The notes: generated by a model from the letters alone, not told the origin. Numbered from the stretch's first letter, positions 18,674 through 30,992 are shown. The stretch: DNA of 64,000 bases from an uncultured Eubacteriales bacterium (GCA_902781945.1 CACZLE010000001.1:1-64000); one strand, 5' to 3'. A program made the numbers and translations.

Positions 18674-21600
18674 ATGTTTGAACTGACCAATCTTGACGCG
18701 ATCCAGATCGGAATGGCGTCGCCTGAGCAGATTCTGGAGTGGTCCTACGGCGAGGTTTCCAAGCCTGAAACCATCAACTACCGCACGCTCAAGCCGGAAA
18801 GGGACGGCCTTTTCTGCGAGCGCATTTTCGGACCCACAAAGGACTGGGAGTGCAACTGCGGCAAGTATAAGCGCATCAAGTACAAGGATAAGGACAAGGT
18901 GTGCGACAAGTGCGGCGTGCAGATCACCCGCGCCAAGGTGCGCCGCGAGCGCATGGGCCATATTCAACTGGCCGCCCCTGTCAGCCACATCTGGTATTTC
19001 AAAGGCATTCCCAGCCGCATGGGCATGATTCTGGATATCAGCCCCCGTGCCCTGGAAAAGGTGCTGTATTTTGCCAGCTATATCGTGCTGGATCCCGGCA
19101 ATGAAGCCGTGGTCAAGGCCGAAAAGCACAGCCTGATCACCGATGCCCGCTATCGCCAGATCATGGCCATGACCGAGGAGGAGCGCGGCTCCTTCCGGGC
19201 GGGTATTGGCGCGGAAGCCGTGCATGAGATGCTGGCCGAACTGGATCTGGATGCCCTCAGCGCCCAGCTGAAAGCGGAGATCGCCACCCTGATCGAAAAG
19301 GAAAAGGACCGCGAGGGCGAAGGCCAGAAGCGCACCCACGCCATCAAGCGCCTGGAAGTGGTGGAAGCCTTCCGCCAGAGCGGCAACAAGCCCGAGTGGA
19401 TGGTGCTGGACGTGGTGCCCGTCATCCCTCCGGATCTGCGCCCCATGGTGCAGCTGGACGGCGGGCGCTTTGCCACCAGTGACCTGAACGACCTCTATCG
19501 CCGCGTCATCAACCGCAACAACCGCTTGAAGAGAATGCTCGAGCTGGGCACCCCCGATATCATCGTGCGCAATGAAAAGCGCATGCTGCAGGAGGCCGTG
19601 GACGCCCTGATCGACAATGGCCGCCGCGGACGCCCCGTTACGGGCCCCGGCAACCGCGCCCTCAAATCCCTGTCCGATCTGCTGCGCGGCAAGCAGGGCC
19701 GTTTCCGCCAGAACCTGCTGGGCAAGCGCGTGGACTATTCCGGCCGTTCCGTTATCGTGGTTGGTCCCGAACTGAAACTGCATCAGTGCGGCCTGCCCAA
19801 GGAGATGGCGCTGGAGCTGTTCAAGCCCTTCGTGATGGAGAAGCTGGTCAAGTACGGCATCGCCCATAACATCCGCGCCGCGAAGCGCATGGTGGAAAAG
19901 GTCAAGCCCGAGGTGTGGGATATCCTGGAGGGCGTGATCAAGGATCATCCGGTGCTGCTCAACCGCGCGCCCACCCTGCACCGTCTGGGCATCCAGGCGT
20001 TTGAGCCCGTGCTGGTGGAAGGCAAGGCCATGAAGCTGCATCCCCTGGCCTGTACCGCTTACAACGCGGACTTCGACGGCGACCAAATGGCTGTCCACGT
20101 TCCGCTGTCCATGGAAGCCCAGGCCGAAGCCCGCTTCCTGATGCTGTGCGCCAACAACGTTATGAAGCCCCAGGACGGCAAGCCCGTTATCAGCCCCACC
20201 CAGGACATGGTTATCGGCTGCCACTACCTGACCATCGTGGACCCCGACGCCATCGGCGCGGGCCGCATCTTCGCCAACCAGGATGAAGCCCTGATGGCCT
20301 ATCAGGCCCATCAGATCACCCTGCAAAGCCCCATCAAGGTGCGCATTTCCCGCACCTTCGAGGGTGTCACCGAGCGCCGCCTGATCGAAACCACCCTGGG
20401 CAAACTGATCTTCAACGAGAACATTCCCCAGGATCTGGGCTTCCAGCCCCGCAACAACATGGACGATATGTTTAAGCTGGAAATCGATAAGGTGGTTGTG
20501 AAGAAGGATCTGGGCAACATCGTGGAGCGCTGCTTCCGCGTGCACGGCGTCAATATTTGCGCCCAGGTGCTGGACAACATCAAGGCCATGGGCTATAAGT
20601 ATTCCACCCGCGGCGCCATCACCGTGGCCGTCAGCGACATCATCATCCCGCCCGAAAAACCCGATATGCTGAAAGCTGCCGACGATCGCGTGCGCGATAT
20701 CGAGCGCAAGTACCGCAAGGGTATCATGACCGAGGACGAGCGTTACCGTAACGTCATCCAGACCTGGAACGATACCACCGCCGCCCTGCGCAGCCGCGTG
20801 CTGAAGGTGCTGCCCCAGAAGAACCCCATCTACATGATGACCAACTCCGGCGCCCGCGGCTCTATCGCTCAGGTGGCCCAGCTGGCCGGCATGCGCGGCA
20901 ACATGGCTTCTCCTTCCGGTAAAACCATCGAGATCCCCATCCGCGCCAACTTCCTGGAAGGCCTGAACGTACTGGAGTTCTTCATGTCCTCCCATGGTTC
21001 CCGTAAGGCTCTGTCCGATACCGCTCTGCGTACCGCTGACTCTGGTTATCTGACCCGCCGTCTGGTGGACGTGGCCCAGGAGGTCATCATCCGCGAGACC
21101 GACTGCTTCGAGCAGCGCGGCGAAAAGGTGCGCGGCATCAAGATCGAAGCCATCGGCGAAATGAAGCCCCTGTCCGAGCGCGCTCTGGGCCGCGTGGCTG
21201 CCGAGGATATCATCGATCCCAAGACCGGCGAGCTGATCTGCTCTCTGAACGAGACCATCGATTACAAGAAGGCCGAGGCCATCGGCAAGGCCGGCTTGCA
21301 GAGCGTTCAGGTCAGAAGCGTGCTGACCTGCCGCTGCCAGAAAGGCGTTTGCGCCCGCTGCTATGGCATGAACCTGGCCCATGGCGGCGACGTGGATATC
21401 GGCGAGGCCGTGGGTATCATCGCGGCTCAGGCCATCGGTGAACCCGGCACCCAGCTGACCATGCGTACCTTCCATACCGGCGGTATCGCCAGCACGGCGG
21501 ATATCACCCAGGGTCTGCCCCGCGTGGAAGAGCTGTTTGAGGCCCGCAAGCCCAAGCACGACGCCACCCTGGCTGAAATCAGCGGCAAGGTGACCCTGAC

Positions 21601-22234
21601 CGAAAACAAGAAGAAGCGCGAAGTCATCATCACCAGCTCCGATGACCCCAACGAAAAGAAGGTCTATCCCATCCATTACGGCGTGCACCTCAAGGTGAAC
21701 GACGGCGATATGGTGAAGGCTGGCGACGAGCTGACCGAAGGCTCCATCAATCCCCATGATCTGCTGCGCATCCTGGGCGTCAAAGCCGTGCAGGAGTACC
21801 TGCTCAAGGAAGTTTTGAGCGTGTACCACAGCCAGGGCGGCGTTTCCATCAGCGATAAGCACATCGAGATCATCGTCCGCCAAATGCTGCGCAAGGTGCG
21901 CGTGGTGGACAACGGCGATACCGATCTGCTTCCCGGCAGCTTTGTGGATATCTTCCGCTTCGAGGAAGCCAACGAAAAGACCATCATGGCCGGTGGACGT
22001 CCCGCCTATTCCAGCCGTGTGCTGCTGGGCATCACCAAGGCCTCTCTGGCCACAGAAAGCTTCCTCTCCGCCGCTTCCTTCCAGGAGACCACCCGCGTGC
22101 TGACCGAAGCCGCCATCAAGGGCAAGATCGATCCGCTGCTGGGCCTCAAGGAGAACGTCATCATCGGCAAGCAGATCCCCGCCGGTACGGGCCTGCGCCG
22201 CTACAAGAACATCGAATTGCAGGAAACCTATTGA
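18674..22234 (+). CDS. rpoC: DNA-directed RNA polymerase subunit beta'
   Basis: The 1186-residue subunit carries the catalytic Mg-binding motif NADFDGD at 464-470. The N-terminal zinc ribbon is seen as CNCGKYK...CDKCGV at about 58-80, the bridge helix and trigger loop follow in the second half, and the second zinc site is [13 protein letters not shown]. The length is normal for Bacillota. It starts 23 bases after rpoB behind GAAGGAG and is co-transcribed with it. Synonymous codons are strongly biased to C/G endings, as expected for a highly expressed gene in a GC-rich genome. After its stop lies a strong hairpin that overlaps the lonB ribosome binding site. Confidence 0.98.
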   Translation: MFELTNLDAIQIGMASPEQILEWSYGEVSKPETINYRTLKPERDGLFCERIFGPTKDWECNCGKYKRIKYKDKDKVCDKCGVQITRAKVRRERMGHIQLAAPVSHIWYFKGIPSRMGMILDISPRALEKVLYFASYIVLDPGNEAVVKAEKHSLITDARYRQIMAMTEEERGSFRAGIGAEAVHEMLAELDLDALSAQLKAEIATLIEKEKDREGEGQKRTHAIKRLEVVEAFRQSGNKPEWMVLDVVPVIPPDLRPMVQLDGGRFATSDLNDLYRRVINRNNRLKRMLELGTPDIIVRNEKRMLQEAVDALIDNGRRGRPVTGPGNRALKSLSDLLRGKQGRFRQNLLGKRVDYSGRSVIVVGPELKLHQCGLPKEMALELFKPFVMEKLVKYGIAHNIRAAKRMVEKVKPEVWDILEGVIKDHPVLLNRAPTLHRLGIQAFEPVLVEGKAMKLHPLACTAYNADFDGDQMAVHVPLSMEAQAEARFLMLCANNVMKPQDGKPVISPTQDMVIGCHYLTIVDPDAIGAGRIFANQDEALMAYQAHQITLQSPIKVRISRTFEGVTERRLIETTLGKLIFNENIPQDLGFQPRNNMDDMFKLEIDKVVVKKDLGNIVERCFRVHGVNICAQVLDNIKAMGYKYSTRGAITVAVSDIIIPPEKPDMLKAADDRVRDIERKYRKGIMTEDERYRNVIQTWNDTTAALRSRVLKVLPQKNPIYMMTNSGARGSIAQVAQLAGMRGNMASPSGKTIEIPIRANFLEGLNVLEFFMSSHGSRKALSDTALRTADSGYLTRRLVDVAQEVIIRETDCFEQRGEKVRGIKIEAIGEMKPLSERALGRVAAEDIIDPKTGELICSLNETIDYKKAEAIGKAGLQSVQVRSVLTCRCQKGVCARCYGMNLAHGGDVDIGEAVGIIAAQAIGEPGTQLTMRTFHTGGIASTADITQGLPRVEELFEARKPKHDATLAEISGKVTLTENKKKREVIITSSDDPNEKKVYPIHYGVHLKVNDGDMVKAGDELTEGSINPHDLLRILGVKAVQEYLLKEVLSVYHSQGGVSISDKHIEIIVRQMLRKVRVVDNGDTDLLPGSFVDIFRFEEANEKTIMAGGRPAYSSRVLLGITKASLATESFLSAASFQETTRVLTEAAIKGKIDPLLGLKENVIIGKQIPAGTGLRRYKNIELQETY

Positions 22235-22262
22235 TTGGATGAAGTTTCCCGCATGAACAGCA

Positions 22263-22300
22263 CCCCCTTTTCGCATCCTATTTTGGGTGTGAAAAGGGGG
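22263..22300 (+). promoter_or_regulatory. 16-bp hairpin after rpoC covering the lonB ribosome binding site
   Basis: Left arm 22263-22278 starts CCCCCTTTTC and right arm 22285-22300 ends GAAAAGGGGG; 16 positions pair with two G-U pairs around TATTTT. The following TATTGTATTG is a poor T-run. The GGGGG of the right arm is the only ribosome binding site for lonB, so the structure could both end rpoBC and limit lonB translation. Confidence 0.6.
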
Positions 22301-22310
22301 TATTGTATTG

Positions 22311-23972
22311 ATGATGATTCTTTTTTTGATCCAGATGGCGGTCACCGTTGTGACGGGGATCTACTTTTATACCCAGCTTCGCAAGGAGAAACGCAGCCAG
22401 CCTGCCACGCGGCACGAGGGGGCCAGGGAAATGGACAAGCTGCGGCAGATGCGTGCTATCCGTTTGTCAGAACCTTTGAGCGAGCATGTGCGGCCCCAGA
22501 GCTTTGATGATATCATCGGCCAGCGGGAGGGGATCAAAGCGCTGACGGCGATCCTGTGCGGCAGCAACCCCCAGCATGTGATCATCTATGGACCGCCCGG
22601 CATTGGCAAGACCTGCGCCGCCCGTCTGGTACTGGAGGCGGCAAAGAAAAGCCCGGGCACGCCCTTCCGTCAAGATGCTCCCTTTATTGAAATAGACGCC
22701 ACCTGCGTGCGGTTTGACGAACGCGCCATTGCCGATCCGCTTTTCGGCAGCGTTCATGATCCCATTTATCAGGGTGCGGGCAGTCTGGGCATTCAGGGGA
22801 TTCCGCAGCCAAAGCCGGGAGCGGTGACGAAAGCCCACGGCGGCGTGCTGTTTTTGGATGAAATCGGCGAACTGCATCCCATTCAGATGAATAAGCTGCT
22901 CAAAGTGCTGGAAGACCGCCGCGTTTCCTTTGATTCCGCCTATTATAATCCCGAGGATACCGCCGTTCCTCGGTATATTCACGAGGTGTTCAAGCACGGG
23001 ATGCCCGCGGATTTTCGTTTGATCGGAGCCACCACGCGCAGTCCGGAGGAATTGCCCCCGGCGCTGCGCAGCCGGTGCATGGAGGTGTTTTTCCGGCCCT
23101 TGGATATCGGCGAAGTCAGCCTGATCGCAGCCGGAGCGGCAAATCGCGCGGGGTATCATATGACCCAGGCCGTGGCGAAGCTCTGCGGACGCTATGCGGC
23201 CTGTGGGCGGGACGCTGTCAACATGGTGCAGATGGCCGCAGGTCTTGCGCAGATGGAGGATCGTAAGGAAATCCAATCGGCAGACATGGAATTTGTGATC
23301 CAGTCCGGCCATTATCCGGCCCGCCCGGAGCAGCTTGCGCCCCAGGAAAACCGCGTCGGGGCGGTACATGGATTGGGCATATACGGAGCTCACCAGGGCG
23401 CTGTGATGGAAATCGAGGCTGTCGTTGTGCCTGGCAGCGGCCAGCTGCATGTAAACGGCATTGTGGAGGAAGAGGAGCTGGAATCGGCGGCGCATACCCT
23501 GCGTCGGCGGTCCATGGCCCGCGCTTCCGCGGAAAACGTGGCCGCCGCGCTGCGGGTGCTGGGATATATGCAGACGGACCGGGACGTGCATATCAATTTT
23601 CCCGGCGGCGCGCCGGTGGATGGCCCCAGCGCAGGCGCGGCCATGGCGGTGGCGGCTGTCAGCGCTTTGACGGGGCGGCCCGTGGATGGCAGCTGCGCCA
23701 TTACGGGGGAAATCAGCGTACAGGGATATATCCGCCCGGTGGGCGGCGTGCCGGAAAAGCTGGATGCCGCCCGTCGTGCAGGGCTGGTGCGCGCCTGCGT
23801 GCCCCGGGAGAACATGCCGGACCGTCCCGAAGACACGGGATTGGAAGTCTATCCTCTGGATACCCTGCAAATGGCTTTGGACCGCGTGCTACTCCCCGCC
23901 ATGCTGCAAGAAAAAAAGAGGGACGCGGCGGCAGCGTCCCTGCTGCCCCTCGCGGCCAAGGCGGCGGATTGA
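22311..23972 (+). CDS. lonB: ATP-dependent protease LonB
   Basis: The 553-residue protein is a LonB-type protease: an N-terminal transmembrane helix (about 1-18), an AAA+ domain with Walker A GPPGIGKT at 94-101 and Walker B LFLDEIGEL, and a Lon-type peptidase domain with catalytic Ser440 (DGPSAG) and Lys483. It lacks the substrate-binding N-domain of LonA. In Bacillus subtilis the homologue (552 residues) is made in the forespore, and lonB-lonA-ysxC is the same gene order as here. The start is uncertain: TTG 22308 and ATGs at 22311 and 22314 are adjacent; I chose the first ATG. The ribosome binding site is inside a hairpin. The insert RYIHEVFKHGMPADFR before the sensor regions is typical. Confidence 0.92.
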   Translation: MMILFLIQMAVTVVTGIYFYTQLRKEKRSQPATRHEGAREMDKLRQMRAIRLSEPLSEHVRPQSFDDIIGQREGIKALTAILCGSNPQHVIIYGPPGIGKTCAARLVLEAAKKSPGTPFRQDAPFIEIDATCVRFDERAIADPLFGSVHDPIYQGAGSLGIQGIPQPKPGAVTKAHGGVLFLDEIGELHPIQMNKLLKVLEDRRVSFDSAYYNPEDTAVPRYIHEVFKHGMPADFRLIGATTRSPEELPPALRSRCMEVFFRPLDIGEVSLIAAGAANRAGYHMTQAVAKLCGRYAACGRDAVNMVQMAAGLAQMEDRKEIQSADMEFVIQSGHYPARPEQLAPQENRVGAVHGLGIYGAHQGAVMEIEAVVVPGSGQLHVNGIVEEEELESAAHTLRRRSMARASAENVAAALRVLGYMQTDRDVHINFPGGAPVDGPSAGAAMAVAAVSALTGRPVDGSCAITGEISVQGYIRPVGGVPEKLDAARRAGLVRACVPRENMPDRPEDTGLEVYPLDTLQMALDRVLLPAMLQEKKRDAAAASLLPLAAKAAD

Positions 23973-23982
23973 TCGCAAAAAC

Positions 23983-24011
23983 TTGCATTCATCGTCAACA
24001 TCTGATAAAAT
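23983..24011 (+). promoter_or_regulatory. Promoter of lonA-engB
   Basis: TTGCAT (23983-23988), 17-base spacer, TAAAAT (24006-24011). No CtsR or HrcA operator is visible, so heat control is not supported from sequence. Confidence 0.65.
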
Positions 24012-24040
24012 AAAATGCAATTTCAATCCATGGAGGGACT

Positions 24041-26386
24041 ATGGCAACGAAACGGAAAGCCAAAACGCAGCGGATCCCGCTGATGCCGCTGCGCGGGCTG
24101 ATGATATTTCCACACATGGTACTGCATTTTGACGTGGGCCGCCCCCGCAGCATCGCGGCGTTGGAAGAAGCGATGCTGGAAAAGCAGCGCATTTTCCTGG
24201 TGGCGCAGAAGGATGGCGATGTTGAAAATCCCGGCGCGGAGGATATGTGCCGCGTGGGGACCATCGCGCTGGTGAAGCAGGTGCTCAATCTGCCCGGCGA
24301 CAGTCTGCGGGTGCTGGTGGAAGGCCAGCAGCGGGCTGTGCTCAAATCCATCGTGCAGGAGGAGCCCTATTGGATCGCCGACGTGCAGCCTGTGGGCGAC
24401 GTGACGGACGAGGACGAGGCTACCTTGCAGGCGCTGCTGCGCACCACTCAGGGCTTTTTTGAGGAATATGCCCAGGCCAGCATGCGCATATCGCCCGAAA
24501 CCCTGCGCTCCGTGGGCGAAGTGGACCAGCCGGACCAGCTGGCGGACGTGATCGCCGCCAATGTGCTAACACGCCTGGAGGATCGGCAGGCCATCCTGGA
24601 GGAGGTCAGCGTGGCCGCCCGGCTGGAGAAGCTCTGCGGCATCCTGGCCCGGGAGACGGAATTGGCCGATATTGAAAAGCAGGTGCAGGGCAGACTCAAA
24701 AAGCAGATCGACAAGAATCAGAAGGACTATTATCTGCGGGAGCAGATCCGCGCCATCCAGGAGGAGCTGGGGGAAAGCCTGACCGTGGAAAGCGACGAGC
24801 TGCGGGAAAAGCTGGACAAGCTGCCCCTGAGCGCCGAGGCCCGGGAGAAGTCAAACCGCGAATTGGAGCGGCTGTCCCGCATGGCCCCCGGCACGCCGGA
24901 GGTCACCGTGGCCCAGACCTATTTGGAGTGGATCTGCGATCTGCCCTGGGGACAGTATACCACTGACAATCTGGATTTGAAGCGCGCCCGCCGCATCCTG
25001 GATGAGGACCATTACGGCATGAAGCAGGTGAAGGAGCGCGTCATCGAATATCTGGCTGTCCGCCGCATGAAGCAGCTGAGCACGGAGGACGGCAGCATGC
25101 GCGGCCCTATCCTGTGCTTTGTGGGCCCGCCCGGCGTGGGCAAAACCTCCATCGTCAAGGGCATCGCCCGTGCGGTGGGCCGCAAATTCATTCAGATGTC
25201 CCTGGGCGGCGTGCGGGATGAAGCGGAGATCCGCGGCCATCGGCGCACCTATATCGGGGCCATTCCCGGACGCATCATTTCGGGGATCAAGCAGGCAGGC
25301 ACCATGAATCCGGTGTTCCTGTTTGATGAAATCGACAAGATGAGCAACGATTTCCGGGGCGATCCGGCTTCCGCCATGCTGGAAGTGCTGGACGGAGAAC
25401 AAAATATGGCCTTCCGGGATCATTATCTGGAATTGCCCTTTGATTTAAGCCAGGTGATGTTCATCACCACGGCCAACGATATGAGCACCATTCCCGGCCC
25501 GCTGCGGGACCGCATGGAGATCATCGAGGTGCCCAGCTATACCGAGGAAGAAAAGCTGCAAATCGCCAAGCGCCATCTGCTGCCCAAGGAGGTGGCCGAG
25601 CACGGTTTGCAAAAAGGCAGTGTCAGGATCGGCGATCCCGCCATGCGGCAGATCATCGAAGGCTATACCCGGGAGGCAGGCGTGCGCACCCTGGATCGCA
25701 CCCTGGCCCGGGTGGTAAGAAAAGCCGCGGTGGAGATGCTGGAATCCGACGTTCAGCAGATCCAGGTGACAAAGGATAAGGTGACAGAATACCTGGGGGC
25801 CGTGCGCTTCCTGCGGGATCTGCCGGAAAAGAAGCCCTGCGTGGGCGTGGTCAACGGCTTGGCCTATACCACCGTCGGCGGCGAGACCCTGGCGGTGGAA
25901 TGCGCGGTGATGCCGGGCAGCGGCGGACTGAAGCTCACCGGCCAATTGGGCGACGTGATGAAGGAGAGCGCCATGGCGGCCCTCAGCTGGATCCGCGCCC
26001 ACGCGGTGGAATACGGTCTGGAGCCGGATTTCCACAAGAATCTGGATATCCATATCCACGTTCCCGAGGGCGCGGTGCCCAAGGACGGGCCCTCAGCCGG
26101 CGTCACCATGGCCACGGCCTTGCTGTCAGCCCTGACGGATCGGCCTGTGCGCCAGGATGTGGCCATGACGGGCGAAATCACTCTGCGCGGGCGCGTGCTG
26201 CCCATCGGCGGCGTCAAGGAAAAACTGCTGGCGGCCTATCGGGCAGGCATCCGCACCATATTGCTGCCCCGCGAAAATGAAAAAGACCTGGAGGAAATTC
26301 CCGAGCACGTGCTTAAAACCTTCACTATCCATTTTGCGGAGAATATCAAGGACGTACTGAAGACAGCGCTGTTGGAAAAGGAATAA
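24041..26386 (+). CDS. lon: ATP-dependent protease La (LonA)
   Basis: The 781-residue cytoplasmic protease degrades misfolded and regulatory proteins. An N-terminal LON substrate domain (about 10-200) and a helical linker lead to the AAA+ module with Walker A from residue 362 (GPPGVGKTS) and [10 protein letters not shown], then the peptidase domain with Ser685 in DGPSAGVT and Lys726 in GGVKEK, the Ser-Lys dyad. The length is normal. The start ATG follows GGAGGGACT. engB begins 2 bases after the stop, the same order as in B. subtilis. It has its own promoter, so it need not depend on lonB transcription. Confidence 0.97.
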   Translation: MATKRKAKTQRIPLMPLRGLMIFPHMVLHFDVGRPRSIAALEEAMLEKQRIFLVAQKDGDVENPGAEDMCRVGTIALVKQVLNLPGDSLRVLVEGQQRAVLKSIVQEEPYWIADVQPVGDVTDEDEATLQALLRTTQGFFEEYAQASMRISPETLRSVGEVDQPDQLADVIAANVLTRLEDRQAILEEVSVAARLEKLCGILARETELADIEKQVQGRLKKQIDKNQKDYYLREQIRAIQEELGESLTVESDELREKLDKLPLSAEAREKSNRELERLSRMAPGTPEVTVAQTYLEWICDLPWGQYTTDNLDLKRARRILDEDHYGMKQVKERVIEYLAVRRMKQLSTEDGSMRGPILCFVGPPGVGKTSIVKGIARAVGRKFIQMSLGGVRDEAEIRGHRRTYIGAIPGRIISGIKQAGTMNPVFLFDEIDKMSNDFRGDPASAMLEVLDGEQNMAFRDHYLELPFDLSQVMFITTANDMSTIPGPLRDRMEIIEVPSYTEEEKLQIAKRHLLPKEVAEHGLQKGSVRIGDPAMRQIIEGYTREAGVRTLDRTLARVVRKAAVEMLESDVQQIQVTKDKVTEYLGAVRFLRDLPEKKPCVGVVNGLAYTTVGGETLAVECAVMPGSGGLKLTGQLGDVMKESAMAALSWIRAHAVEYGLEPDFHKNLDIHIHVPEGAVPKDGPSAGVTMATALLSALTDRPVRQDVAMTGEITLRGRVLPIGGVKEKLLAAYRAGIRTILLPRENEKDLEEIPEHVLKTFTIHFAENIKDVLKTALLEKE

Positions 26387-26388
26387 AC

Positions 26389-26988
26389 ATGGAGATCAAA
26401 AACGCGAGATTCGTCACCAGCATGGCCCAATATGGCCGTTTTACCGGCATCGGCTTGCCCCAGATCGCCGTGGCGGGCAAGAGCAACGTGGGCAAATCCA
26501 GCCTTATCAACGCTCTGTGCCGAAACGGAAAGCTGGCCAAGACCAGCGGTACCCCCGGCAAGACACGTCTGCTCAACGTGTTTGAGATCAACGGCGGCAC
26601 CGGCGATGCTTTTCATCTGGTGGATCTGCCCGGGTACGGCTTCGCCAAGGTGGACAAGGGCGAAAAGCTGCGCTGGGGCGAAATGATGCAGGGCTATTTT
26701 GATCAGACCCGGGAATTGCGTGTGGTGCTGCAATTGGTGGATATCCGCCATGATCCCACCCGGGACGATATCGATATGGTGGAATTCCTGCGGGCAACCG
26801 GGATCCCTTTCCAGGTGGTGGCCACTAAGTCGGATAAGATTTCCCGGGGATCGCGCATGAAATACACCGCGCCCATCTGCCGCGCCTTGCAGGTACAGCC
26901 CTGGGAGCTGCTGCCCTGGTCCAGCGAAAACGGCGATGGCCGGGACAATCTGATCGCCGTCATCGATAAGGCGATCCACAATGCATAA
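26389..26988 (+). CDS. engB: Ribosome biogenesis GTP-binding protein YsxC/EngB
   Basis: The 199-residue TRAFAC GTPase helps assemble the 50S subunit and is essential in many bacteria. G1 is GKSNVGKSS near 29-37, the conserved Thr of G2 lies in TSGTPGKTR, G3 is DLPGYGF near 77-83 and G4 is TKSD near 144-147. The size is typical. It overlaps functionally with the lon operon, 2 bases from its stop, and a bidirectional terminator follows. No unusual residues seen. Confidence 0.96.
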   Translation: MEIKNARFVTSMAQYGRFTGIGLPQIAVAGKSNVGKSSLINALCRNGKLAKTSGTPGKTRLLNVFEINGGTGDAFHLVDLPGYGFAKVDKGEKLRWGEMMQGYFDQTRELRVVLQLVDIRHDPTRDDIDMVEFLRATGIPFQVVATKSDKISRGSRMKYTAPICRALQVQPWELLPWSSENGDGRDNLIAVIDKAIHNA

Positions 26989-26991
26989 TAA

Positions 26992-27021
26992 AGGGGACAG
27001 GCTTTTGAGGGCCTGTCCCTT
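26992..27021. terminator. Terminator between engB and the convergent carboxypeptidase gene
   Basis: GGGACAGGC (26994-27002) pairs with GCCTGTCCC (27011-27019) around an 8-base loop, extended by weaker pairs. TGTTTTTA follows on the forward strand; on the reverse strand the tail is less T-rich. Confidence 0.8.
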
Positions 27022-27025
27022 GTTT

Positions 27026-28522
27026 TTATAAGCCGTACAGCTCGGTGTATTTGTCCCGAAGATACCGGACGTAGTACTGAGGATCAAAGGGCGCGCCCAG
27101 CGCCTTCTCCAGCAGGACGCCGGGATCGTAAAGTCCGCCGTATTTCCAGATATGCTCCTCCAGCCAGCCGTTGATGGGGGAAAGATCGCCCGCGGCCAGG
27201 GCGCCGTCCACGTCCACGGTCTGTTTCATCACGTGCAGCATCTGCGCGCCATAGGCGGAGCCCAGGGCATAGGAAGGGAAATAACCGAAGAGGCCGCCGG
27301 ACCAATGCATATCCTGCAATACGCCTTCCCGGTCCGTGGGCACCTCGATGCCCAGGTATTCCCGATAGAGACGGTTCCATTCCGCAGGCAGATCGTCCAC
27401 GGAAAGTTGCCCGTCAAAGAGCTTTTGCTCCAGCTCATAGCGAATCAGGATATGGAGGCAGTAAGTCAGCTCGTCCGCCTCGGTGCGGACCAGGGAGGGC
27501 ATGGCTTTGTTGAGGGCGCGATAGAGGGCCTCGTCGCTGACCTCCGCCAGGGAGGGGAACAGCTCCCGCAGCTTGGGCGCGATCAGGCGGATATATCCCC
27601 GGCTGCGGCCAATGATGTTTTCATAGAACCGGGACTGGCTCTCATGGATGCTCATGGAGACGCCGCAGCCCAGCACAGTATAGGCCAGCTCGTCCGCGGG
27701 ATGGGCGTCGTAAAGGGCGTGCCCGCCTTCGTGGATCACGCTGTACATGGAATAGGAAAAGTTGTTTTCGTGATAGTGGGTGGTGATGCGCACGTCATAC
27801 TTGGTAAAGGCCGTGGTGAAGGGATGCTCGGTCTCCGCGATGCCCACGTGGGCGCGATCCAGCTTCATGACGTCCATCAGGTAATCACTGAGCTTGCGCT
27901 GCTCCGCGATGGGAAAATGGCCGAACAGGCAGCTGTCGTCCACCTGGGGAGCGGCGTTGACCGCGTGGATCAAAGGCACCAGCTCTTGGCGCACGGTATC
28001 GAAAAATGCGTCGCAGCGTTCCCGGGTCAGGCCCTTTTCATAGCGATCCAGCAGCGCGTCATAGGTGGGCAGATCGGGCTTCATATAGCGCATCAGCTGC
28101 CGGTTGGCGGCGATCATCTTTTCCAGATAGGGCTTGAACAGGGCGTAATCGTCCTTTTCCTTGGCCTGATGCCAGGCGTCCTGGGACTGGGCGTTCAGAC
28201 GCTGATATTCCACGTATTCCGCCATGGGCACACGGCGCATGTCGTTCATCTCGTCGTACATATTGCCCACGATGCGCCGATGCGTTTCGTCCAGCGCGGC
28301 GCTGTTTTCATGCAGAAAATCCAGCAGCTCCACCGTCTCAGGACTGGTGGACAGCTTGTAGCTTTCCTCGGACAGCAATGCCAGGGTTTCCGTGCGGTTG
28401 GCGGCAGCGCCCGCGGGGGCGGCGGTGGCCCCGTCGTAATCGATGAGGCCCAGGGCGTGGTTATAGGCGATCATCTTGCGCTGCAAAGCGTCCAGCTTAC
28501 TCAAGGCTTCCTGTATTTCCAT
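27026..28522 (-). CDS. Carboxypeptidase, M32 (Taq) family metallopeptidase
   Basis: This 498-residue zinc carboxypeptidase removes C-terminal residues from peptides in the cytoplasm. The zinc motif HEGGH lies near residue 255-259, followed by the M32 signatures HPADE and HESQSRFYEN with the third ligand, and the substrate-binding IRYELEQ near 375. The length agrees with the family (about 500). The ATG at 28522 with AGGAAAGGA upstream is preferred over an ATG 11 codons earlier; either lies inside the end of the ComEA-like gene, so the two genes overlap. It is probably part of the cysE-cysS-comEA transcript, which ends at the terminator at 26992. Confidence 0.94.
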   Translation of the reverse strand: MEIQEALSKLDALQRKMIAYNHALGLIDYDGATAAPAGAAANRTETLALLSEESYKLSTSPETVELLDFLHENSAALDETHRRIVGNMYDEMNDMRRVPMAEYVEYQRLNAQSQDAWHQAKEKDDYALFKPYLEKMIAANRQLMRYMKPDLPTYDALLDRYEKGLTRERCDAFFDTVRQELVPLIHAVNAAPQVDDSCLFGHFPIAEQRKLSDYLMDVMKLDRAHVGIAETEHPFTTAFTKYDVRITTHYHENNFSYSMYSVIHEGGHALYDAHPADELAYTVLGCGVSMSIHESQSRFYENIIGRSRGYIRLIAPKLRELFPSLAEVSDEALYRALNKAMPSLVRTEADELTYCLHILIRYELEQKLFDGQLSVDDLPAEWNRLYREYLGIEVPTDREGVLQDMHWSGGLFGYFPSYALGSAYGAQMLHVMKQTVDVDGALAAGDLSPINGWLEEHIWKYGGLYDPGVLLEKALGAPFDPQYYVRYLRDKYTELYGL

Positions 28523-28826
28523 CGGTTCTGTTCCTTTCCTGTACGGGCTGTACATAGATCCAATCGGTAAGGGCGTATAACTTGGATTCGCCGATCCCTT
28601 TCACGCGGAGCAGGTCTTCGGGATAACGGAAGAAACCCATCTGCTCCCGCAGGGCCAAAATGGCTTCGGCGGTCTTTTCCCCGATCCCCGGCAGGGACAC
28701 CAATTGCTCCAGAGAGGCGGTGTTCAGATCGATGCGACCCTCGGGAGAATAATCCGCTTGAACCAAACTGCGCTCCGCCGCCTGATAGGCGGGCAAGGGG
28801 ACCGGCAGCGGCTTTTGATAGGACAC
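28497..28826 (-). CDS. ComEA-like helix-hairpin-helix protein
   Basis: From GTG 28826 the frame encodes 109 residues with the ComEA helix-hairpin-helix: DLNTASLEQLVSLPGIGEKTAEAILALR followed by a second hairpin FRYPEDLLRVKGIGESKL. ComEA proteins bind double-stranded DNA at the cell surface during natural transformation. Their usual N-terminal membrane anchor is encoded here too, but upstream of the GTG: the frame from 28922 to 28827 reads a basic start followed by CLTGAAAAGLLFYAVYL, a clear transmembrane helix, with no ATG, GTG or TTG. The real start may be a non-standard codon or the sequence may carry an error. Without the helix the protein would be cytoplasmic. No SLBB domain is present. 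Its role in DNA uptake is not shown; no comEC is in view. Confidence 0.75.
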   Translation of the reverse strand: MSYQKPLPVPLPAYQAAERSLVQADYSPEGRIDLNTASLEQLVSLPGIGEKTAEAILALREQMGFFRYPEDLLRVKGIGESKLYALTDWIYVQPVQERNRTDGNTGSLE

Positions 28827-28924
28827 CAGACGCAGATAGACCGCATAGAACAGCAGGCCCGCTGCCGCCGCACCCGTCAGGCAGGCGCAGAGGAGGCGGG
28901 CCGCTGCCCGTATGCGGTTTTGCT

Positions 28925-30322
<1,398 letters not shown>

Positions 30323-30323
30323 A

Positions 30324-30974
30324 TCAATTCCTCCTTGATTTATCATCGGTAAGTTGACGGACGGCGGCCTCCAGTTCGCTGATGCGCTCATAGAGGGCGT
30401 CCATTTTTTCCAGCATGGGGTCGGGCAGGTTATTGTGATCCAGGGTGGGACGGCTGCCGTCCTGGCGGCGGACGATGCGGCCCGGATTGCCCACCACGGT
30501 GCAGCCGTCGGGAACGGGCTTTAGCACGATGGCGCCTGCGCCCACCTTCACGTTGTTGCCCAGGGTGATGGGCCCCAGCACCTTGGCTCCCGCGCCCACG
30601 ATGACGCCGTTGCCCAAGGTGGGATGGCGCTTGCCGTGCTCCTTGCCCGTGCCGCCCAGGGTCACGCCCTGATAAAGCGTCACGTCGTCGCCGATCTCGG
30701 CGGTCTCGCCGATCACCACCCCCGCGCCGTGGTCGATGAACAGGCGGTGGCCGATGGTGGCTCCCGGATGGATCTCGATGCCCGTTCTGCGTTTACATCG
30801 CTGCGAGATCAGCCGCGCCAGCAGGGTATGGCCTCTTTTATACAGCTTGTTGGCCAGCCGATGGGAGCGCAGGGCTTTTACCCCGGGATAACACAGCAGG
30901 ATCTCCAGCTTGCTCTTGGCGGCGGGGTCCCGCGCCATGACGGCGGCGATATCCTCTTTCCAACTGGACGCCAT
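30324..30974 (-). CDS. cysE: Serine O-acetyltransferase
   Basis: This 216-residue enzyme makes O-acetylserine, the direct precursor of cysteine. After an N-terminal helical region (1-60), left-handed beta-helix hexapeptide repeats begin: [11 protein letters not shown], then [17 protein letters not shown] with catalytic His and Asp, and [20 protein letters not shown]. The length fits the short epsC/srpH-type enzymes common in Bacillota, which lack the E. coli N-terminal domain. The C-terminal tail carries a coiled-coil-like [13 protein letters not shown]. The gene lies directly behind a T-box and in front of cysS. The feedback-inhibition tail of E. coli CysE is not recognisable. Confidence 0.96.
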   Translation of the reverse strand: MASSWKEDIAAVMARDPAAKSKLEILLCYPGVKALRSHRLANKLYKRGHTLLARLISQRCKRRTGIEIHPGATIGHRLFIDHGAGVVIGETAEIGDDVTLYQGVTLGGTGKEHGKRHPTLGNGVIVGAGAKVLGPITLGNNVKVGAGAIVLKPVPDGCTVVGNPGRIVRRQDGSRPTLDHNNLPDPMLEKMDALYERISELEAAVRQLTDDKSRRN

Positions 30975-30992
30975 GGGGTCCCTCCTCTATCC

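Noticed and set aside
23983..24040. CtsR or HrcA heat-shock operator before lonA
   Set aside because: No GGTCAAA tandem and no CIRCE inverted repeat are present.
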